Shown here piece after piece: positions 16,865 to 26,468 of a stretch of DNA of 64,000 nt. The DNA comes from Histidinibacterium aquaticum (GTDB taxonomy: Bacteria > Pseudomonadota > Alphaproteobacteria > Rhodobacterales > Rhodobacteraceae). The notes under the pieces were generated by a model. The model saw only the letters and a list, made by a program, of their open reading frames with translations, ran no database searches and was not told the DNA's origin. Position 1 is the stretch's first letter. Every line of letters begins with the position of its first letter. The stretch covers positions 1 through 64,000 of the forward strand of contig NZ_VYQE01000002.1 in NCBI RefSeq assembly GCF_008710275.1, read 5' to 3'. A program made the translations under genes and the position numbers.

Positions 16865-17737
16865 TCAGGCCGACGCCTTCTGCTCGGCCTTCGCCTTGAG
16901 ACGCTGACCCAGCGTCTCGATGTCGTCGCCCGCGACCTTCGGAATGATCCGGTAGCCCGCGTTCACGAAGCAGAACAGCGAGAAGCCCAGGAGGCCCAGG
17001 CAGAGTAGCGTCACGAGGATCTGCCCGTAGGTCTGCTGCTGCAGCCAGGAGAAGGTCTGGCCGAGACCGCCGGCCTCGTTCGGGTTCGCCCGCCAGGCGG
17101 CGACGAGGAGAAAGCCGCCGACGATCGTGACCACGACGCCCTGCGCCGCGACGCCCGCCTTGAGGGCCCAGTTCCAGTTGACCGTGAAATGGTTCGCACG
17201 GAGGAATTTGCGGTATTCCTCCTTCCAGGCCTTCTTGATGTAGTAGAGGCCCGCGCCCACCGTCGCGAGCCCTGCAAGACCGACAATCCACCGACCGTAG
17301 GGCTGCGACATCACCTGGCCGGTCACCTCGGCGATCGTGCTGCCGCCCCCACCGGAGCCGCCACCGCTCGATCCGCCGCTTGCAAAGAGGATCAGGAGCG
17401 CCGCGATCCCGAGCGCGCCATGGATGAGACCCGTCACGACCATGCCGATCCGCGCCACGGCGCCCTCACCGTCGGACCCGTAGGCCTCCAGGTCGTAGGC
17501 CGCGTCGATCAGGCGCCAGATCATGTAGGCCATCAGGCCCGCGAAGATCAGGAACAGCACGACGCCGCCGCCGAAGGTCGTCTCGAGCTGCTGCAGGGCG
17601 CTCTGCGTGCCCTCGGCGGAGCCGCCGCGCCAGATGGCATACAGCGAGAAGCCCGCAACGACGAGGTAGACGAGCCCGCGGCCCGCGTAGCCCGCGCGCA
17701 TGACCGGCACGGACCAGGAAAGATCGGTCTGGGACAT
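16865..17737 (-). CDS. DUF1206 family membrane protein
   Basis: 290-aa inner-membrane protein made of three repeated two-helix units, each opening with a RxGYxGRGxVY-like motif ([52 protein letters not shown]). A Gly/Ser-rich loop ([14 protein letters not shown]) lies between the second and third units. The function of DUF1206 proteins is unknown. Monocistronic. Confidence 0.85.
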   Translation of the reverse strand: MSQTDLSWSVPVMRAGYAGRGLVYLVVAGFSLYAIWRGGSAEGTQSALQQLETTFGGGVVLFLIFAGLMAYMIWRLIDAAYDLEAYGSDGEGAVARIGMVVTGLIHGALGIAALLILFASGGSSGGGSGGGGSTIAEVTGQVMSQPYGRWIVGLAGLATVGAGLYYIKKAWKEEYRKFLRANHFTVNWNWALKAGVAAQGVVVTIVGGFLLVAAWRANPNEAGGLGQTFSWLQQQTYGQILVTLLCLGLLGFSLFCFVNAGYRIIPKVAGDDIETLGQRLKAKAEQKASA

Positions 17738-17804
17738 TGGGTAAACCCTCCGTGAATGGTTAGCCAATGCACGGGACTGGCCTTCGTTCCGTTCGGGGGG
17801 CGGC

Positions 17805-18788
17805 TTAGTCCCGCACCCGGCCGACCCACTCGCCGTAGGGTCCATCGCGCAGGTAGTCGCCCTGCAGGTCCCAGACCGCCTCGTTTATCGCATCCGTGAG
17901 ATCTGGCCGGTCGCCGGGCGTCGCGCGGCGGCGCAGCGGCCGGTCGCCGGAGGGGAGGGAGACAAGCTCCAGCAGCACCTCCGCGACCCTCTGAGGGTCC
18001 GAGGAGACCTCCTCGGTGGCCCAAGCCCGGGCGACCTCCAGATGACGCGCATAGGCCTCCTGCCGTTCGGGGCCGGCCCCTTCCAGCGCCTGCTCAAGCA
18101 GGTCCAGCGCGTTCTCGGAGAAGTCTGTCGGGAAGCGCCCCGGCTGGACGATCGTCACGTCGAGACCGAAGGGCGCCAGCTCGTAGGCCATCATCTCGCC
18201 TATCGCCTCGGTCGCATGCTTCGTCGCGGTGTAGAGCGTGAGGGCGGGGTGGAGGAAACGACCGAGCCCCGAGGATATGTGCAGAATATATCCCCGCCCT
18301 CGCTCCCGCATCTGCGGGAGGCAGGCCCGGCTCACGCGGTGGTAGCCGACCACGTTCGTCTCGAAGATGCGGCTCGCCAGGTCGGGTGTCTGTATTTCAG
18401 CGGGCCCGAGCAGACCGATCCCGGCGTTGTTCACGAGGATCTCGACGGGCCCGGCCTCCTGCGCCGCGGCCACGCCCGCCTCGACGGAGGCATCGTCGGT
18501 GACGTCGATCTCCACCACGTCGATGGGCAGGCCCTCGGTCTCGGCCAAGTCCCGGAACTCGCCGGCGGCCTCGGCGTTGCGCCCCTCGACCTCCCGCATC
18601 GCGGCACTGACGGGAATGCCGGCGCGGGCGAAGGTTTCCGCGGTCAATCGTCCGAAACCGGAGGAACATCCGGTGACGAGCGCGCGTCCGCTTTCCGACA
18701 CTTGTGCGCGGGCGGCGCTGCCACCTGTCGCGGCAGCGGCCAGGGCGGCGGCGGAGAGGGCAAGCGTCTCGCGGCGGCTGAGGGTCAT
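17805..18788 (-). CDS. Short-chain dehydrogenase with Tat signal peptide
   Basis: 327-aa classical SDR. The cofactor motif TGCSSGFG, NNAG, catalytic Ser in HISSGLG and YTATK are all intact. Ahead of the fold is a twin-arginine leader (LSRRETLALSAAALAAAATGG...ARA), so the folded, cofactor-loaded enzyme is probably exported. That is unusual, because SDRs normally act in the cytoplasm. The ATG at 18788 places RR near the N terminus. Substrate unknown. No operon partner is evident. Confidence 0.87.
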   Translation of the reverse strand: MTLSRRETLALSAAALAAAATGGSAARAQVSESGRALVTGCSSGFGRLTAETFARAGIPVSAAMREVEGRNAEAAGEFRDLAETEGLPIDVVEIDVTDDASVEAGVAAAQEAGPVEILVNNAGIGLLGPAEIQTPDLASRIFETNVVGYHRVSRACLPQMRERGRGYILHISSGLGRFLHPALTLYTATKHATEAIGEMMAYELAPFGLDVTIVQPGRFPTDFSENALDLLEQALEGAGPERQEAYARHLEVARAWATEEVSSDPQRVAEVLLELVSLPSGDRPLRRRATPGDRPDLTDAINEAVWDLQGDYLRDGPYGEWVGRVRD

Positions 18789-18876
18789 GACGGGCTCCCT
18801 TTGGCCTCCCAACGCCCGACGACGCGTCAGCGGTCCCGTCCGGGACCGGTCAATCGCGCCGCCATGGGTGCGTGCC

Positions 18877-20958
18877 CTACTCGGCCGCGACCTTTATCAC
18901 GGGCTGCATCGAGGCGAGCTCGTCCTCGTCCAGCCAGCAGAGCGACCTGTGCCCGTCGCCGAGGTCGCGGTAGGGCGGCAGCTCGGTCTCGCACTTGTTG
19001 CCTGGGACCTTGGACTTCCAGCGGCACCGCGTCTGGAACGGACATCCCGGCGGCGGGTTCATCGCCGAGGGAATGTCGCCTTCGAGCACGATGTTCTGCT
19101 TCACGACCCGGGTGTCCGCGATGGGCACCGCCGAGAGCAGCGCCTCGGTGTAGGGGTGGTAGGGCGGGGCGAAGACCTGCTCCGTCGTGCCGGTCTCCAC
19201 GATATGGCCGAGGTACATGACCACGATTCGGTCGGAGAGGTAGCGCACGATCGAGAGGTCGTGGGAGATGAAAAGCAGCGTCGTCTTCTGCTCGCGCTGG
19301 ATATCCATGAGCAGGTCCGTCACCGCGGCCTGCACCGAGACGTCGAGCGCCGAGACCGGCTCGTCGGCCACGACGATCCGCGCGCCTCCGGCAAAGGCAC
19401 GGGCGATGCCCACGCGTTGCTTCTGCCCGCCCGAGAGCTGGCGCGGCATCCGTTCGGCGAAGGCGCGCGGCAGCTTCACGAGGTCCAGCAGCTCCAGCAT
19501 CCGGGTGCGCCGCGCCTCCTGGTTTTCGCCGATGCCGAAAATCTCGAGTGCCCGCATGATCTGGCTGCCGACGGTCATCGAGGGGTTCAGCGTGTCGAAG
19601 GGGTTCTGGAAGACCATCTGCACGTCGGCGACGGTCTGCGTCTCGCGCTTCTCGATGGGCGTGCTCTCGATGTTGCGGTTGTCGAGAAGGATCTGCCCCT
19701 CGGTCGCGGTCTCCAGCCCCATGAGCACCTTGGCGAAGGTCGACTTGCCGCAGCCGGATTCGCCGACGATGGCCATGGTCTCGCTCTCGCGGGCCTCGAA
19801 GGTGATGTCCTCGTTGGCCTTCACGACCTTCTTGTCGCCGCCGCCGAAGAGCGCGTTGGCCGCCACCTCGTAGTATTTCTTGAGGTTCTCCATCTTCAGG
19901 ACGACCTTGCCCGGTTGCGGCTTCTCCTTGCCGTCGGTTCCGAGGGCCTGCATCTGCCAGTCGATCTCGTCCCAGCGCAGGCAGCGCGTGTCGTGCCGCT
20001 CGTCCCCGTCGACCGGGTACATCGGGATCGCCTGCGCGTCGCAGCGCCCCTCCTGGAAGTAGTCGCAGCGCGGCCCGAAGTTGCAGCCCGGCGGGCGCTC
20101 GTGGGGCAGGGGGAAGTTGCCCGGGATGGCCCGCAGGGGCTTGGCCGCCTTGTCGGCGCCGGGCAGCGGGATCGAGCGGAAGAGCGCCTGCGTGTAGGGA
20201 TGGCGCATCTTGTCGAAGACGTCCTCGATCGAGCCCGTCTCGACCGCCTCGCCGGAATACATCACGCAGATGCGGTCGCAGGTCTCCAGCACCAGGCCGA
20301 GGTTGTGGCTGATGAAGAGCATCGAGGTGCCGTACTTCTTGCCGAGATCCTTCACGAGGTCCACGACAGCCGCCTCGACGGTCACGTCGAGCGCCGTGGT
20401 CGGCTCGTCGAGGATCAGCAGCGAGGGGTTCGCCATGAGCGCCATGGCGATGACGATCCGCTGCTGCTGGCCGCCCGACAGCTGGTGGGGGTAGGCCCGC
20501 AGGATGCGCTCGGGGTCGGGAAGCTTCACGTCGCTCACGACCTCCAGCGCCCGCTTGCGCGCCTCCTTCTCGGAGACGCCCTCGTGGATCATCGGCACTT
20601 CCATGAGCTGCTTGCCCACCCGCATCGCCGGGTTCAGCGAGGCCATGGGCTCCTGGTAGATCATCGCGATCTCGCGGCCGCGGATCTCGCGCAGCTCGTC
20701 GTCGGTCATCTCGTTCAGATTGCGGCCCTTGAAGCGGATCGAGCCGCCGACGATGCGACCGTTCACCCCGAGGTCCTGCATGACGCCGAGCGCCACCGTG
20801 GACTTGCCGCAGCCGCTCTCGCCCACGAGCCCCATGGCCTCGCCCGGCTGCACCGTGCAGGAAAAGTCCATCACCGCGGGGATCTCGCGCAGGCGGGTGA
20901 AGAAGGAGATCGAGAGGTTCTCGATCTCGAGGATCGGGCCGTCGTAGTCCTGTGGCAT
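18877..20958 (-). CDS. Fused oligopeptide ABC transporter ATPase (DppD-DppF type)
   Basis: 693-aa protein with two complete ABC domains. The first has GESGCGKST and LSGGQQQRIVIAMA. The second has GESGCGKSTFAKV, LSGGQKQRVGIARA and DEPVSALD. Each domain is followed by the oligopeptide-type Cys-rich motif (PPGCNFGPRCDYFQEGRC and PPGCPFQTRC), which in relatives can bind an Fe-S cluster. It supplies both nucleotide-binding domains of the transporter encoded upstream and is the last gene of that operon. Confidence 0.94.
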   Translation of the reverse strand: MPQDYDGPILEIENLSISFFTRLREIPAVMDFSCTVQPGEAMGLVGESGCGKSTVALGVMQDLGVNGRIVGGSIRFKGRNLNEMTDDELREIRGREIAMIYQEPMASLNPAMRVGKQLMEVPMIHEGVSEKEARKRALEVVSDVKLPDPERILRAYPHQLSGGQQQRIVIAMALMANPSLLILDEPTTALDVTVEAAVVDLVKDLGKKYGTSMLFISHNLGLVLETCDRICVMYSGEAVETGSIEDVFDKMRHPYTQALFRSIPLPGADKAAKPLRAIPGNFPLPHERPPGCNFGPRCDYFQEGRCDAQAIPMYPVDGDERHDTRCLRWDEIDWQMQALGTDGKEKPQPGKVVLKMENLKKYYEVAANALFGGGDKKVVKANEDITFEARESETMAIVGESGCGKSTFAKVLMGLETATEGQILLDNRNIESTPIEKRETQTVADVQMVFQNPFDTLNPSMTVGSQIMRALEIFGIGENQEARRTRMLELLDLVKLPRAFAERMPRQLSGGQKQRVGIARAFAGGARIVVADEPVSALDVSVQAAVTDLLMDIQREQKTTLLFISHDLSIVRYLSDRIVVMYLGHIVETGTTEQVFAPPYHPYTEALLSAVPIADTRVVKQNIVLEGDIPSAMNPPPGCPFQTRCRWKSKVPGNKCETELPPYRDLGDGHRSLCWLDEDELASMQPVIKVAAE

Positions 20959-21002
20959 CGCGGTCTCCCTGCTGGAGCGTCTGGTCTTGTCTTTGGCCGT
21001 GG

Positions 21003-21050
21003 AACCGGGGGCCAGCCCCCGGCCCCCCGGGATATTTTCGCCCAGAAGAG
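21003..21050. repeat. Dispersed palindromic intergenic element (REP-like)
   Basis: An 8-bp inverted repeat CCGGGGGC/GCCCCCGG (21005-21022) is followed by CCCCCCGGGATATTTTCGCC and AGAAG. I recall near-identical GGGCTCTGCCCCCGGACCCCCGGGATATTTT-like elements scattered between genes of Rhodobacter and relatives, though I cannot verify this here. It fills the gap between the permease stop and the ATPase start, where it could also act as an mRNA stabiliser. Only one copy was seen in this window. Confidence 0.55.
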
Positions 21051-21057
21051 GGGCGGG

Positions 21058-22509
21058 TCAGTCCTTCAGGCTCTCCTCGCGCAATCCGTCCGCCAGCAGG
21101 TTCAGACCCAGCACGAGGGTCAGGAGCGCGATGGCGGGGGGCAGCGCGGGGTGCGGGTAGATCGACAGGAGCCGGCGTCCGTCGTTGATCGTCGTCCCCC
21201 AGTCGGGGCTTTCGGGCGGCAGGCCCAGGCCGAAGAAGCCCAGCGTGCCGAGAAGGATCGTCGTGTAGCCGATGCGCAGGCAGAAATCGACGATGAGCGG
21301 ACCGCGCGCGTTGGGCAGGATCTCCCAGAGCATGATGTACCAGGGCCCTTCGCCGCGGGTCTGGGCGGCGGCGACGTAGTCCCGCGTCTTGATGTCGAGC
21401 GCCAGGCCCCGGACGATCCGGAAGACCGTGGGCGAGTTCACGAAGACGACGGCCACGAAGACCACCAGGATGCCGCCCGGCACGTCGAAGAGGTCGAGCC
21501 AGGCCGGGAGCACGTCTATCACCGAGCCCTGGGCGTTCACCAGGCTGATGTAGAGCAGGCCGAGGCTGCCCACGACCGCCACAAGGAGCGCCGTGCGCAG
21601 GGCCGGCCGGGTGTAGTAGCGCGAGTTCAGTAGGACGGTGAAGAAGACGATGGGGAAGATGAAGAGAACCATCGCCATGTAGGAGGGGATCCCCGTCGCC
21701 ACGATCTCGGGCGTGACCAGCAGGTAGAAGAGCAGGATCACCGGGAAGGCCAGGATCAGGTTGGCGAGGAACGACAGCACCGTGTCGAGGCGTCCGCCGT
21801 AGTAGCCGGCCGGAAGCCCCAGCGTGATCCCCACCATGAAGGCGAAGATCGTCGCGAGCGGGGCGATCTGCATCACCACCACCGAGCCCTCGACCATCCG
21901 GCTGAAGATGTCGCGGGCCAGGTTGTCGCCGCCCAGCAGGTAGTGCGGGAAGACGCCTTCGTCGCCGCCCTGCACGGGCATGCCCGGGACCTCGTTCTTC
22001 ATCGCCACGATCTGGCTGAGGGGATCGTGCGTGGCGATGAGGTCGAAGAAGCCCACGAAGACCGCGGTGAAGACCCAGAACATCACGAGCCCGAAGCCCA
22101 CCATCCCGATCGTGGAGTCGAAGAGCTTGCCGTAGAGGCCCGTCTTGCGCTTGGTTGCGATCGAGAGCGCGAAGGTCGCGACGAGGGCGATCCAGACGGG
22201 CGAGAAGCGCGCCGAGACCGCGCCGACGATCCCGGCCGAGCCGTAGGGCATCAGCGCGCCCGCGACGATATAGGCGAGGATCACGAGGATCAGCCCCAGC
22301 AGCAGCCACTTGACCACCTGTTCCAGCAGGCCGGGGAAGCCCGGCGTCCGGGCGATCGTACCGTCCGGGTTCGACTGCAGCACGGGCGCCTCCACGACGA
22401 AGGAGACCACCGTCTGCAGCACGACCGCCAGCAGGAAGAGACCGGCGAGGCCGAAGAGCAGCGGGTTGAGGATCGTGCCGAGCGATCCGGTCCAGGTGAG
22501 CGGGTCCAT
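21058..22509 (-). CDS. Oligopeptide ABC transporter permease (DppC type)
   Basis: 483-aa permease, much longer than E. coli DppC (about 300 aa). The extra N-terminal part (about 1-190) carries additional membrane helices (LLFGLAGLFLLAVVLQTV, WLLLGLILVILAYIVAGA). The conserved C-terminal BPD_transp_1 core includes the AAQTRGEGPWYIMLWEILPN EAA-type loop. The 12-bp spacing from the preceding permease shows one transcript. The length appears intact rather than a fusion artefact. Confidence 0.92.
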   Translation of the reverse strand: MDPLTWTGSLGTILNPLLFGLAGLFLLAVVLQTVVSFVVEAPVLQSNPDGTIARTPGFPGLLEQVVKWLLLGLILVILAYIVAGALMPYGSAGIVGAVSARFSPVWIALVATFALSIATKRKTGLYGKLFDSTIGMVGFGLVMFWVFTAVFVGFFDLIATHDPLSQIVAMKNEVPGMPVQGGDEGVFPHYLLGGDNLARDIFSRMVEGSVVVMQIAPLATIFAFMVGITLGLPAGYYGGRLDTVLSFLANLILAFPVILLFYLLVTPEIVATGIPSYMAMVLFIFPIVFFTVLLNSRYYTRPALRTALLVAVVGSLGLLYISLVNAQGSVIDVLPAWLDLFDVPGGILVVFVAVVFVNSPTVFRIVRGLALDIKTRDYVAAAQTRGEGPWYIMLWEILPNARGPLIVDFCLRIGYTTILLGTLGFFGLGLPPESPDWGTTINDGRRLLSIYPHPALPPAIALLTLVLGLNLLADGLREESLKD

Positions 22510-22521
22510 GGGCGTCTCTCC

Positions 22522-23577
22522 TCAGGCGATCCGGATGCGCGGGTTGAGATAGACGTAGCCGATGTCCGAGATCAGCTGCGTCACCAGCACGACGAAGACG
22601 GAGACCACGGAGACGCCGAGCAGCAATTCGATGTCGTTGTTTCCAGCGGCCTGCACCAGCGTCCAGCCGAAGCCCTTGTAGTTGAAGATCGTCTCGACGA
22701 TCACCACGCCGTTCAGCAGCCAGGGAAACTGGAGCATGATCACCGTGAAGGGCGCGATGAGCGCGTTCCGCAGGGCGTGCTTCAGCACGATGTTGGGGAA
22801 GCTCACACCCTTGAGCCGGGCGGTCCGGATGTACTGGGCGGTCATGACCTCGGTCATCGAGGCCCGGGTCATCCGGGCGATATAGCCCATGCCGTAGAGC
22901 GCGATGGTCATCACCGGCAGGGTGAAGTTCTCGAAAGTCGCGTTCTCCATGGCACTGGTGGCCGAGCCGTTGAACCATCGCAGTCCGACGGCGGAGGAGG
23001 CGAAGACCGCGATGAAGACGACGCCGGAGACGTATTCCGGCGTGGCGGTCGTGATGATCGAGGCGGTCGAGAGCGTCCGGTCTGTACGGCTCCCCTCGCG
23101 CATGCCCGCGAGCACGCCGATGATCAGGGCGCCGGGCACCATCACGAGCATCACCCAGAACATGAGCTTTCCGGTCAGGGCGAGACGGGTCGAGATGATC
23201 TCGCCCACGTCTTCGCGGAAGACGGTGGAATAGCCCCAGTTGCCCTGCAGGATGCCGCAGTAGTTGGCGGCGTCCCCGGGCAGGTCGCCCTCGGGCAACT
23301 CGCCGAAACAACGCGAGCGGACGGTGCCGTCCCGGCCCTCTATCACCCAACCCGGAACGACGCCGAGCCACTGGCCGTACTTGATCGGCAGGGGCTCGAG
23401 GTAGCCGCGGTCGGTGAGGTAGCTCGCGACCTGCTCGTCCGTCATCCGGAAGTTGCCCTGCGTCTTCGCGAGCTTTTCCAGGTTCGGATAGAGGTTGGTC
23501 AGAAAGAAGACGATGAAGGTGAGGCAGAGCGCGGTCAGCAGCATCACGCCCACCCGCCTGAGTATGAACAGTCCCAT
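22522..23577 (-). CDS. Oligopeptide ABC transporter permease (DppB type)
   Basis: 351-aa permease. The N-terminal helix (FILRRVGVMLLTALCLTFIVF) is the DppB/OppB hallmark. A periplasmic loop with two cysteines follows, then five or so helices with the coupling loop TARLKGVSFPNIVLKHALRN. Second gene after the binding protein, separated from it by two hairpins. Confidence 0.93.
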   Translation of the reverse strand: MGLFILRRVGVMLLTALCLTFIVFFLTNLYPNLEKLAKTQGNFRMTDEQVASYLTDRGYLEPLPIKYGQWLGVVPGWVIEGRDGTVRSRCFGELPEGDLPGDAANYCGILQGNWGYSTVFREDVGEIISTRLALTGKLMFWVMLVMVPGALIIGVLAGMREGSRTDRTLSTASIITTATPEYVSGVVFIAVFASSAVGLRWFNGSATSAMENATFENFTLPVMTIALYGMGYIARMTRASMTEVMTAQYIRTARLKGVSFPNIVLKHALRNALIAPFTVIMLQFPWLLNGVVIVETIFNYKGFGWTLVQAAGNNDIELLLGVSVVSVFVVLVTQLISDIGYVYLNPRIRIA

Positions 23578-23600
23578 CCGGTCCCCTGTCCCAAGGTCCT

Positions 23601-23660
23601 GAGGGCGGCCCCTGTCGCCGCCCTCGAAGCCGTTCGTCGGGGCCGCCGCGTGGCGGCCCC
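23601..23660 (-). promoter_or_regulatory. Two intercistronic hairpins between binding protein and permease
   Basis: Two 9-bp stems: GAGGGCGGC/GCCGCCCTC (23601-23625) and GGGGCCGCC/GGCGGCCCC (23639-23660). Neither is followed by a T run, so they are unlikely to be full terminators. Such stems behind a binding-protein gene commonly stabilise its mRNA and lower expression of the downstream permeases. Confidence 0.55.
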
Positions 23661-23670
23661 TCCGGAATGG

Positions 23671-25335
23671 TTACGCCGCGAGGCCCAGCTTGTAGAGCTG
23701 CGGCAGGTAGGCGATGTGCTGGTCCGCACCCACGACGCCCTCGCGGGCGTGGCGGTAAAGCGAGCGCCAGTAGGGCTGGATCGTGACGCCCTCGTCCACG
23801 AGAATCTGCTCGAGCCGTGCCATGACCTCGCGGCGCGCATCGGCGTCGGCGATCGAGTTGGCCTCTGCCAGCAGGCTGTCGAACTCCTCGTTCGAGAAGC
23901 CGAACTCGTTCCAGGCCTCCCCGGTGCGGTAGGCGAGACCGAGGATCTGCGTGCCGAGCGGACGGTGGTTCCAGTTCGTGGAGCTGAAGGGGTAGTTCGT
24001 CCAGTCGTTCCAGAAGGTCGAGCCCGGCAGGACGGTGCGGGTCACGTTGAAGCCCGCGTCGCGCAATTGGGCGGCGACGGCATCGGTCGTGTTGCGGCGC
24101 CAGTCGTCGTCGATGGAGATCAGCTCGAACTCGAAGTCGGTCATGCCGGCCTCTTCGAGAAGCGCATAGGCGGCTTCGGGGTCGTACTCCAGCCGCGGCA
24201 CCTCGGCGTATTCCGGGTGGATCGGGGCGACGTGGTGGTTGTTCGCCTCGACACCGCGCGAGGCATAGCCCAGCTGCAGGCAGACCGAGTTGTCGACGGC
24301 CTTCACGATGGCCTGGCGCACGCGGACATCCTCGTAGGGGCGCATCCCGTTGACCTCGGCCAGCTGGTTGGGCCGGATGACGATGGTCGCACCCGAGACG
24401 ACCTCGGACTTCTGCCAGCCGATGCTGTCGAAGATATCGATGAACTCGCCCACCGTCTCGTAGAGCACGTCGACCTCGCCGGCCTCCGCGGCGGCGAGCC
24501 AGGAGACGGGATCGGTGCCGTAGTCGATGAACTCGATGGTATCGAGCGCCGCGCCCTTGCCGGCAGCATAGCCCCACCACTCGTGGCCCTCGTTGCGCAC
24601 CAGCGTCGAGCGGACGCCGACCTCGTGGCCGGTGTTGAGATAGGGTCCGGTACCCTTCTGGTTCTCCAGCAGCTGATCGGCCGAGAAGTCCTGCGGCACG
24701 ATCGGCGCGGGATAGTCGGCCATGCCGGCGATCAGCGTGATGTCCGGCGCGGGCAGGTTGAGACGGACGGTGTGCTCGTCCACCACCTCGATCGCGCCGT
24801 CCATCGCCTCGCCGGTCTCGTCATCGATAATGACGGCAAAGCGCGTGGCCATCGAGTTGCCCTCGACGTCGCGCTCGCACCAGCGGGTGATGTTGAAGGC
24901 CACGTCCTCGGCGGTGAAGGGCGTGCCGTCGTTCCAGGTCACGCCCTGGCGGACGTTCAGGGTGTACTGGGTCGCGTCGTCGTTGACCTCCCAGCTTTCC
25001 AGCAGCATCGGCTGGAACGAGCCGTCGTTGTTGTACTCGACGAGGTACTCGAGCCAGCCGGAGACGACGTAGGCCATCTGGGTCCAGTCGAAGGTGCGCG
25101 GATCCTTCAGCGCGCGGACTTCCATCTGCATCCGCAGCGTGCCGCCCTGCTGCATGTGCTCGGCCGCCTGCGCGGGTTGCGCCAGGCCGATCATGCCGTA
25201 GGCGCCGGCGGCGGTAACGCCGAGGGCCGTCGTTCGGGCGAGGAATTCGCGGCGGTCGAGCTTGCCGGCTTCGTAGTCGCGGACATAGGTCTCGGCCGCC
25301 GGGTGTACGGGCGCCCCGGTGAGGGTCTTGGTCAT
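23671..25335 (-). CDS. Oligopeptide/family 5 solute-binding protein, Tat-exported
   Basis: 554-aa extracellular binding protein of family 5. The N terminus carries a twin-arginine signal DRREFLARTTALGVTAAGAYG with cleavage after PAQA. The body has family-5 landmarks such as YTLNVRQGVTWNDGTPFTAE and RPYEDVRVRQAIVKA-like sequence. A peptide substrate is the default guess, but relatives also take sugars, opines or metal chelates. Head of the four-gene transporter operon, 225 bp downstream of an AraC regulator on the same strand. Confidence 0.92.
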   Translation of the reverse strand: MTKTLTGAPVHPAAETYVRDYEAGKLDRREFLARTTALGVTAAGAYGMIGLAQPAQAAEHMQQGGTLRMQMEVRALKDPRTFDWTQMAYVVSGWLEYLVEYNNDGSFQPMLLESWEVNDDATQYTLNVRQGVTWNDGTPFTAEDVAFNITRWCERDVEGNSMATRFAVIIDDETGEAMDGAIEVVDEHTVRLNLPAPDITLIAGMADYPAPIVPQDFSADQLLENQKGTGPYLNTGHEVGVRSTLVRNEGHEWWGYAAGKGAALDTIEFIDYGTDPVSWLAAAEAGEVDVLYETVGEFIDIFDSIGWQKSEVVSGATIVIRPNQLAEVNGMRPYEDVRVRQAIVKAVDNSVCLQLGYASRGVEANNHHVAPIHPEYAEVPRLEYDPEAAYALLEEAGMTDFEFELISIDDDWRRNTTDAVAAQLRDAGFNVTRTVLPGSTFWNDWTNYPFSSTNWNHRPLGTQILGLAYRTGEAWNEFGFSNEEFDSLLAEANSIADADARREVMARLEQILVDEGVTIQPYWRSLYRHAREGVVGADQHIAYLPQLYKLGLAA

Positions 25336-25560
25336 CGCTGTCTCCCAGTCGTGTCTCAGGGATGCACCCGCCCATCCGATCGCGGTCTCTGCGCCGGGCG
25401 CAGGGATCGGCTATCGGCAGTCGGGGTCCCGGAGTTTTTCGTTGTAGCGCGCATTCGGCATGTTTTTTCTTGGCGGGTCAACGGTTGCGACCGGCATTTG
25501 CGGTCAAAAAACGACGCGCTTCTTGTCGGAAAGCGACATAACCGCGCGGTGCCGCTGCGC

Positions 25561-26361
25561 TTACCTCGCCGCGGCGCGGAAGGCGGAGGGCGTCTCGCCG
25601 GTGGCCGATTGAAACGACCGGGTGAAATAGGCGGCGGAGGTGTAGCCGAGACCGGAGGCGATCTCCTTGATCGGCACCCGGCTCTCCCGCAGGGCCCGAC
25701 GCGCCTCGTAGAGGATCCGGTCGTTGAGGATGGCATGGGCCGACCGGCCGCAGCTCGCCTTGCAGACGCGCGTGAGGTGCGTGGGCGTCACGCCGAGCGC
25801 GGCGGCATAATCCGCGACGCCCTTGCCCGAGCGGAAGTCGCGCTCCACCAGATCCGTGAAAGCCGCCGCCAGCCGCGCCGCGCTCTTCTCCCGCCGGGTT
25901 TCGGCGGGCAGCCCTTCGCACTGGCGCGCGAAGAAGACGGCGAGGAGCCCCGCGTGGTAGTGCGCAGCCCGCTCGTGCCCCAGCCGGTCGGAGCGCAGTT
26001 CTTCCTCCAGCCGGTCCAGGATCAGCGCCAGTTCCTTCTGGGCATGGACGTCGCGCAGGCGCAGATGCACCGGCTCCTCCGGCCACTCTGTCTCGAGCGC
26101 CCGGGGAATCGTCAGGATCTGGGCGTAGACGGTCTTTCCCGCCTCCATCCCCCACATCGTCCGGGCGGGCAGATAGACGAGGTTGTTCGGCCCGTAGCCG
26201 GAGGTCAGGCCGGCCACAGTGATCCGGCCCTGTCCGCGGGAGACGAAGAGAAGTCGCGGGCTGGAATAGGAGCGCATGGCCTCGGTGCGCCACCGGGAGC
26301 CCTCGGCGCCCTGGCTCACGGCCCGTAGGTCGAGCCGATCTGTGCCCGCCTTCATGTCCAT
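25561..26361 (-). CDS. AraC family transcriptional regulator
   Basis: 266-aa regulator with an N-terminal cupin-like sensing domain (about 25-150) and a C-terminal double HTH (about 165-265). GVADYAAALGVTPTHLTRVC forms the first HTH, and IKEIASGLGYTSAAYFTRSF is the family signature. The start at 26361 has AGGGAAG about eight bases upstream and overlaps an alternate Met two codons on (26355). It sits directly upstream of the oligopeptide transporter operon, the most likely target. Confidence 0.92.
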   Translation of the reverse strand: MDMKAGTDRLDLRAVSQGAEGSRWRTEAMRSYSSPRLLFVSRGQGRITVAGLTSGYGPNNLVYLPARTMWGMEAGKTVYAQILTIPRALETEWPEEPVHLRLRDVHAQKELALILDRLEEELRSDRLGHERAAHYHAGLLAVFFARQCEGLPAETRREKSAARLAAAFTDLVERDFRSGKGVADYAAALGVTPTHLTRVCKASCGRSAHAILNDRILYEARRALRESRVPIKEIASGLGYTSAAYFTRSFQSATGETPSAFRAAAR

Positions 26362-26468
26362 GCGGATTTCTTCCCTAGCGTCATCGGCGCCATCAAGGGG
26401 AGTTGCCGGGCGAGGATCAACCCCCGTTCGGAAACAATCAGGAGAGACGCCTGTGGATAACCTTGGGG

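Noticed and set aside
18827-24580. Open frame of 1917 codons on the minus strand plus similarly long plus-strand frames across 18367-26328
   Set aside because: They lie over the oligopeptide ABC operon in other frames, have low-complexity Arg/His/Asp composition and no domains; the ABC genes explain the region.
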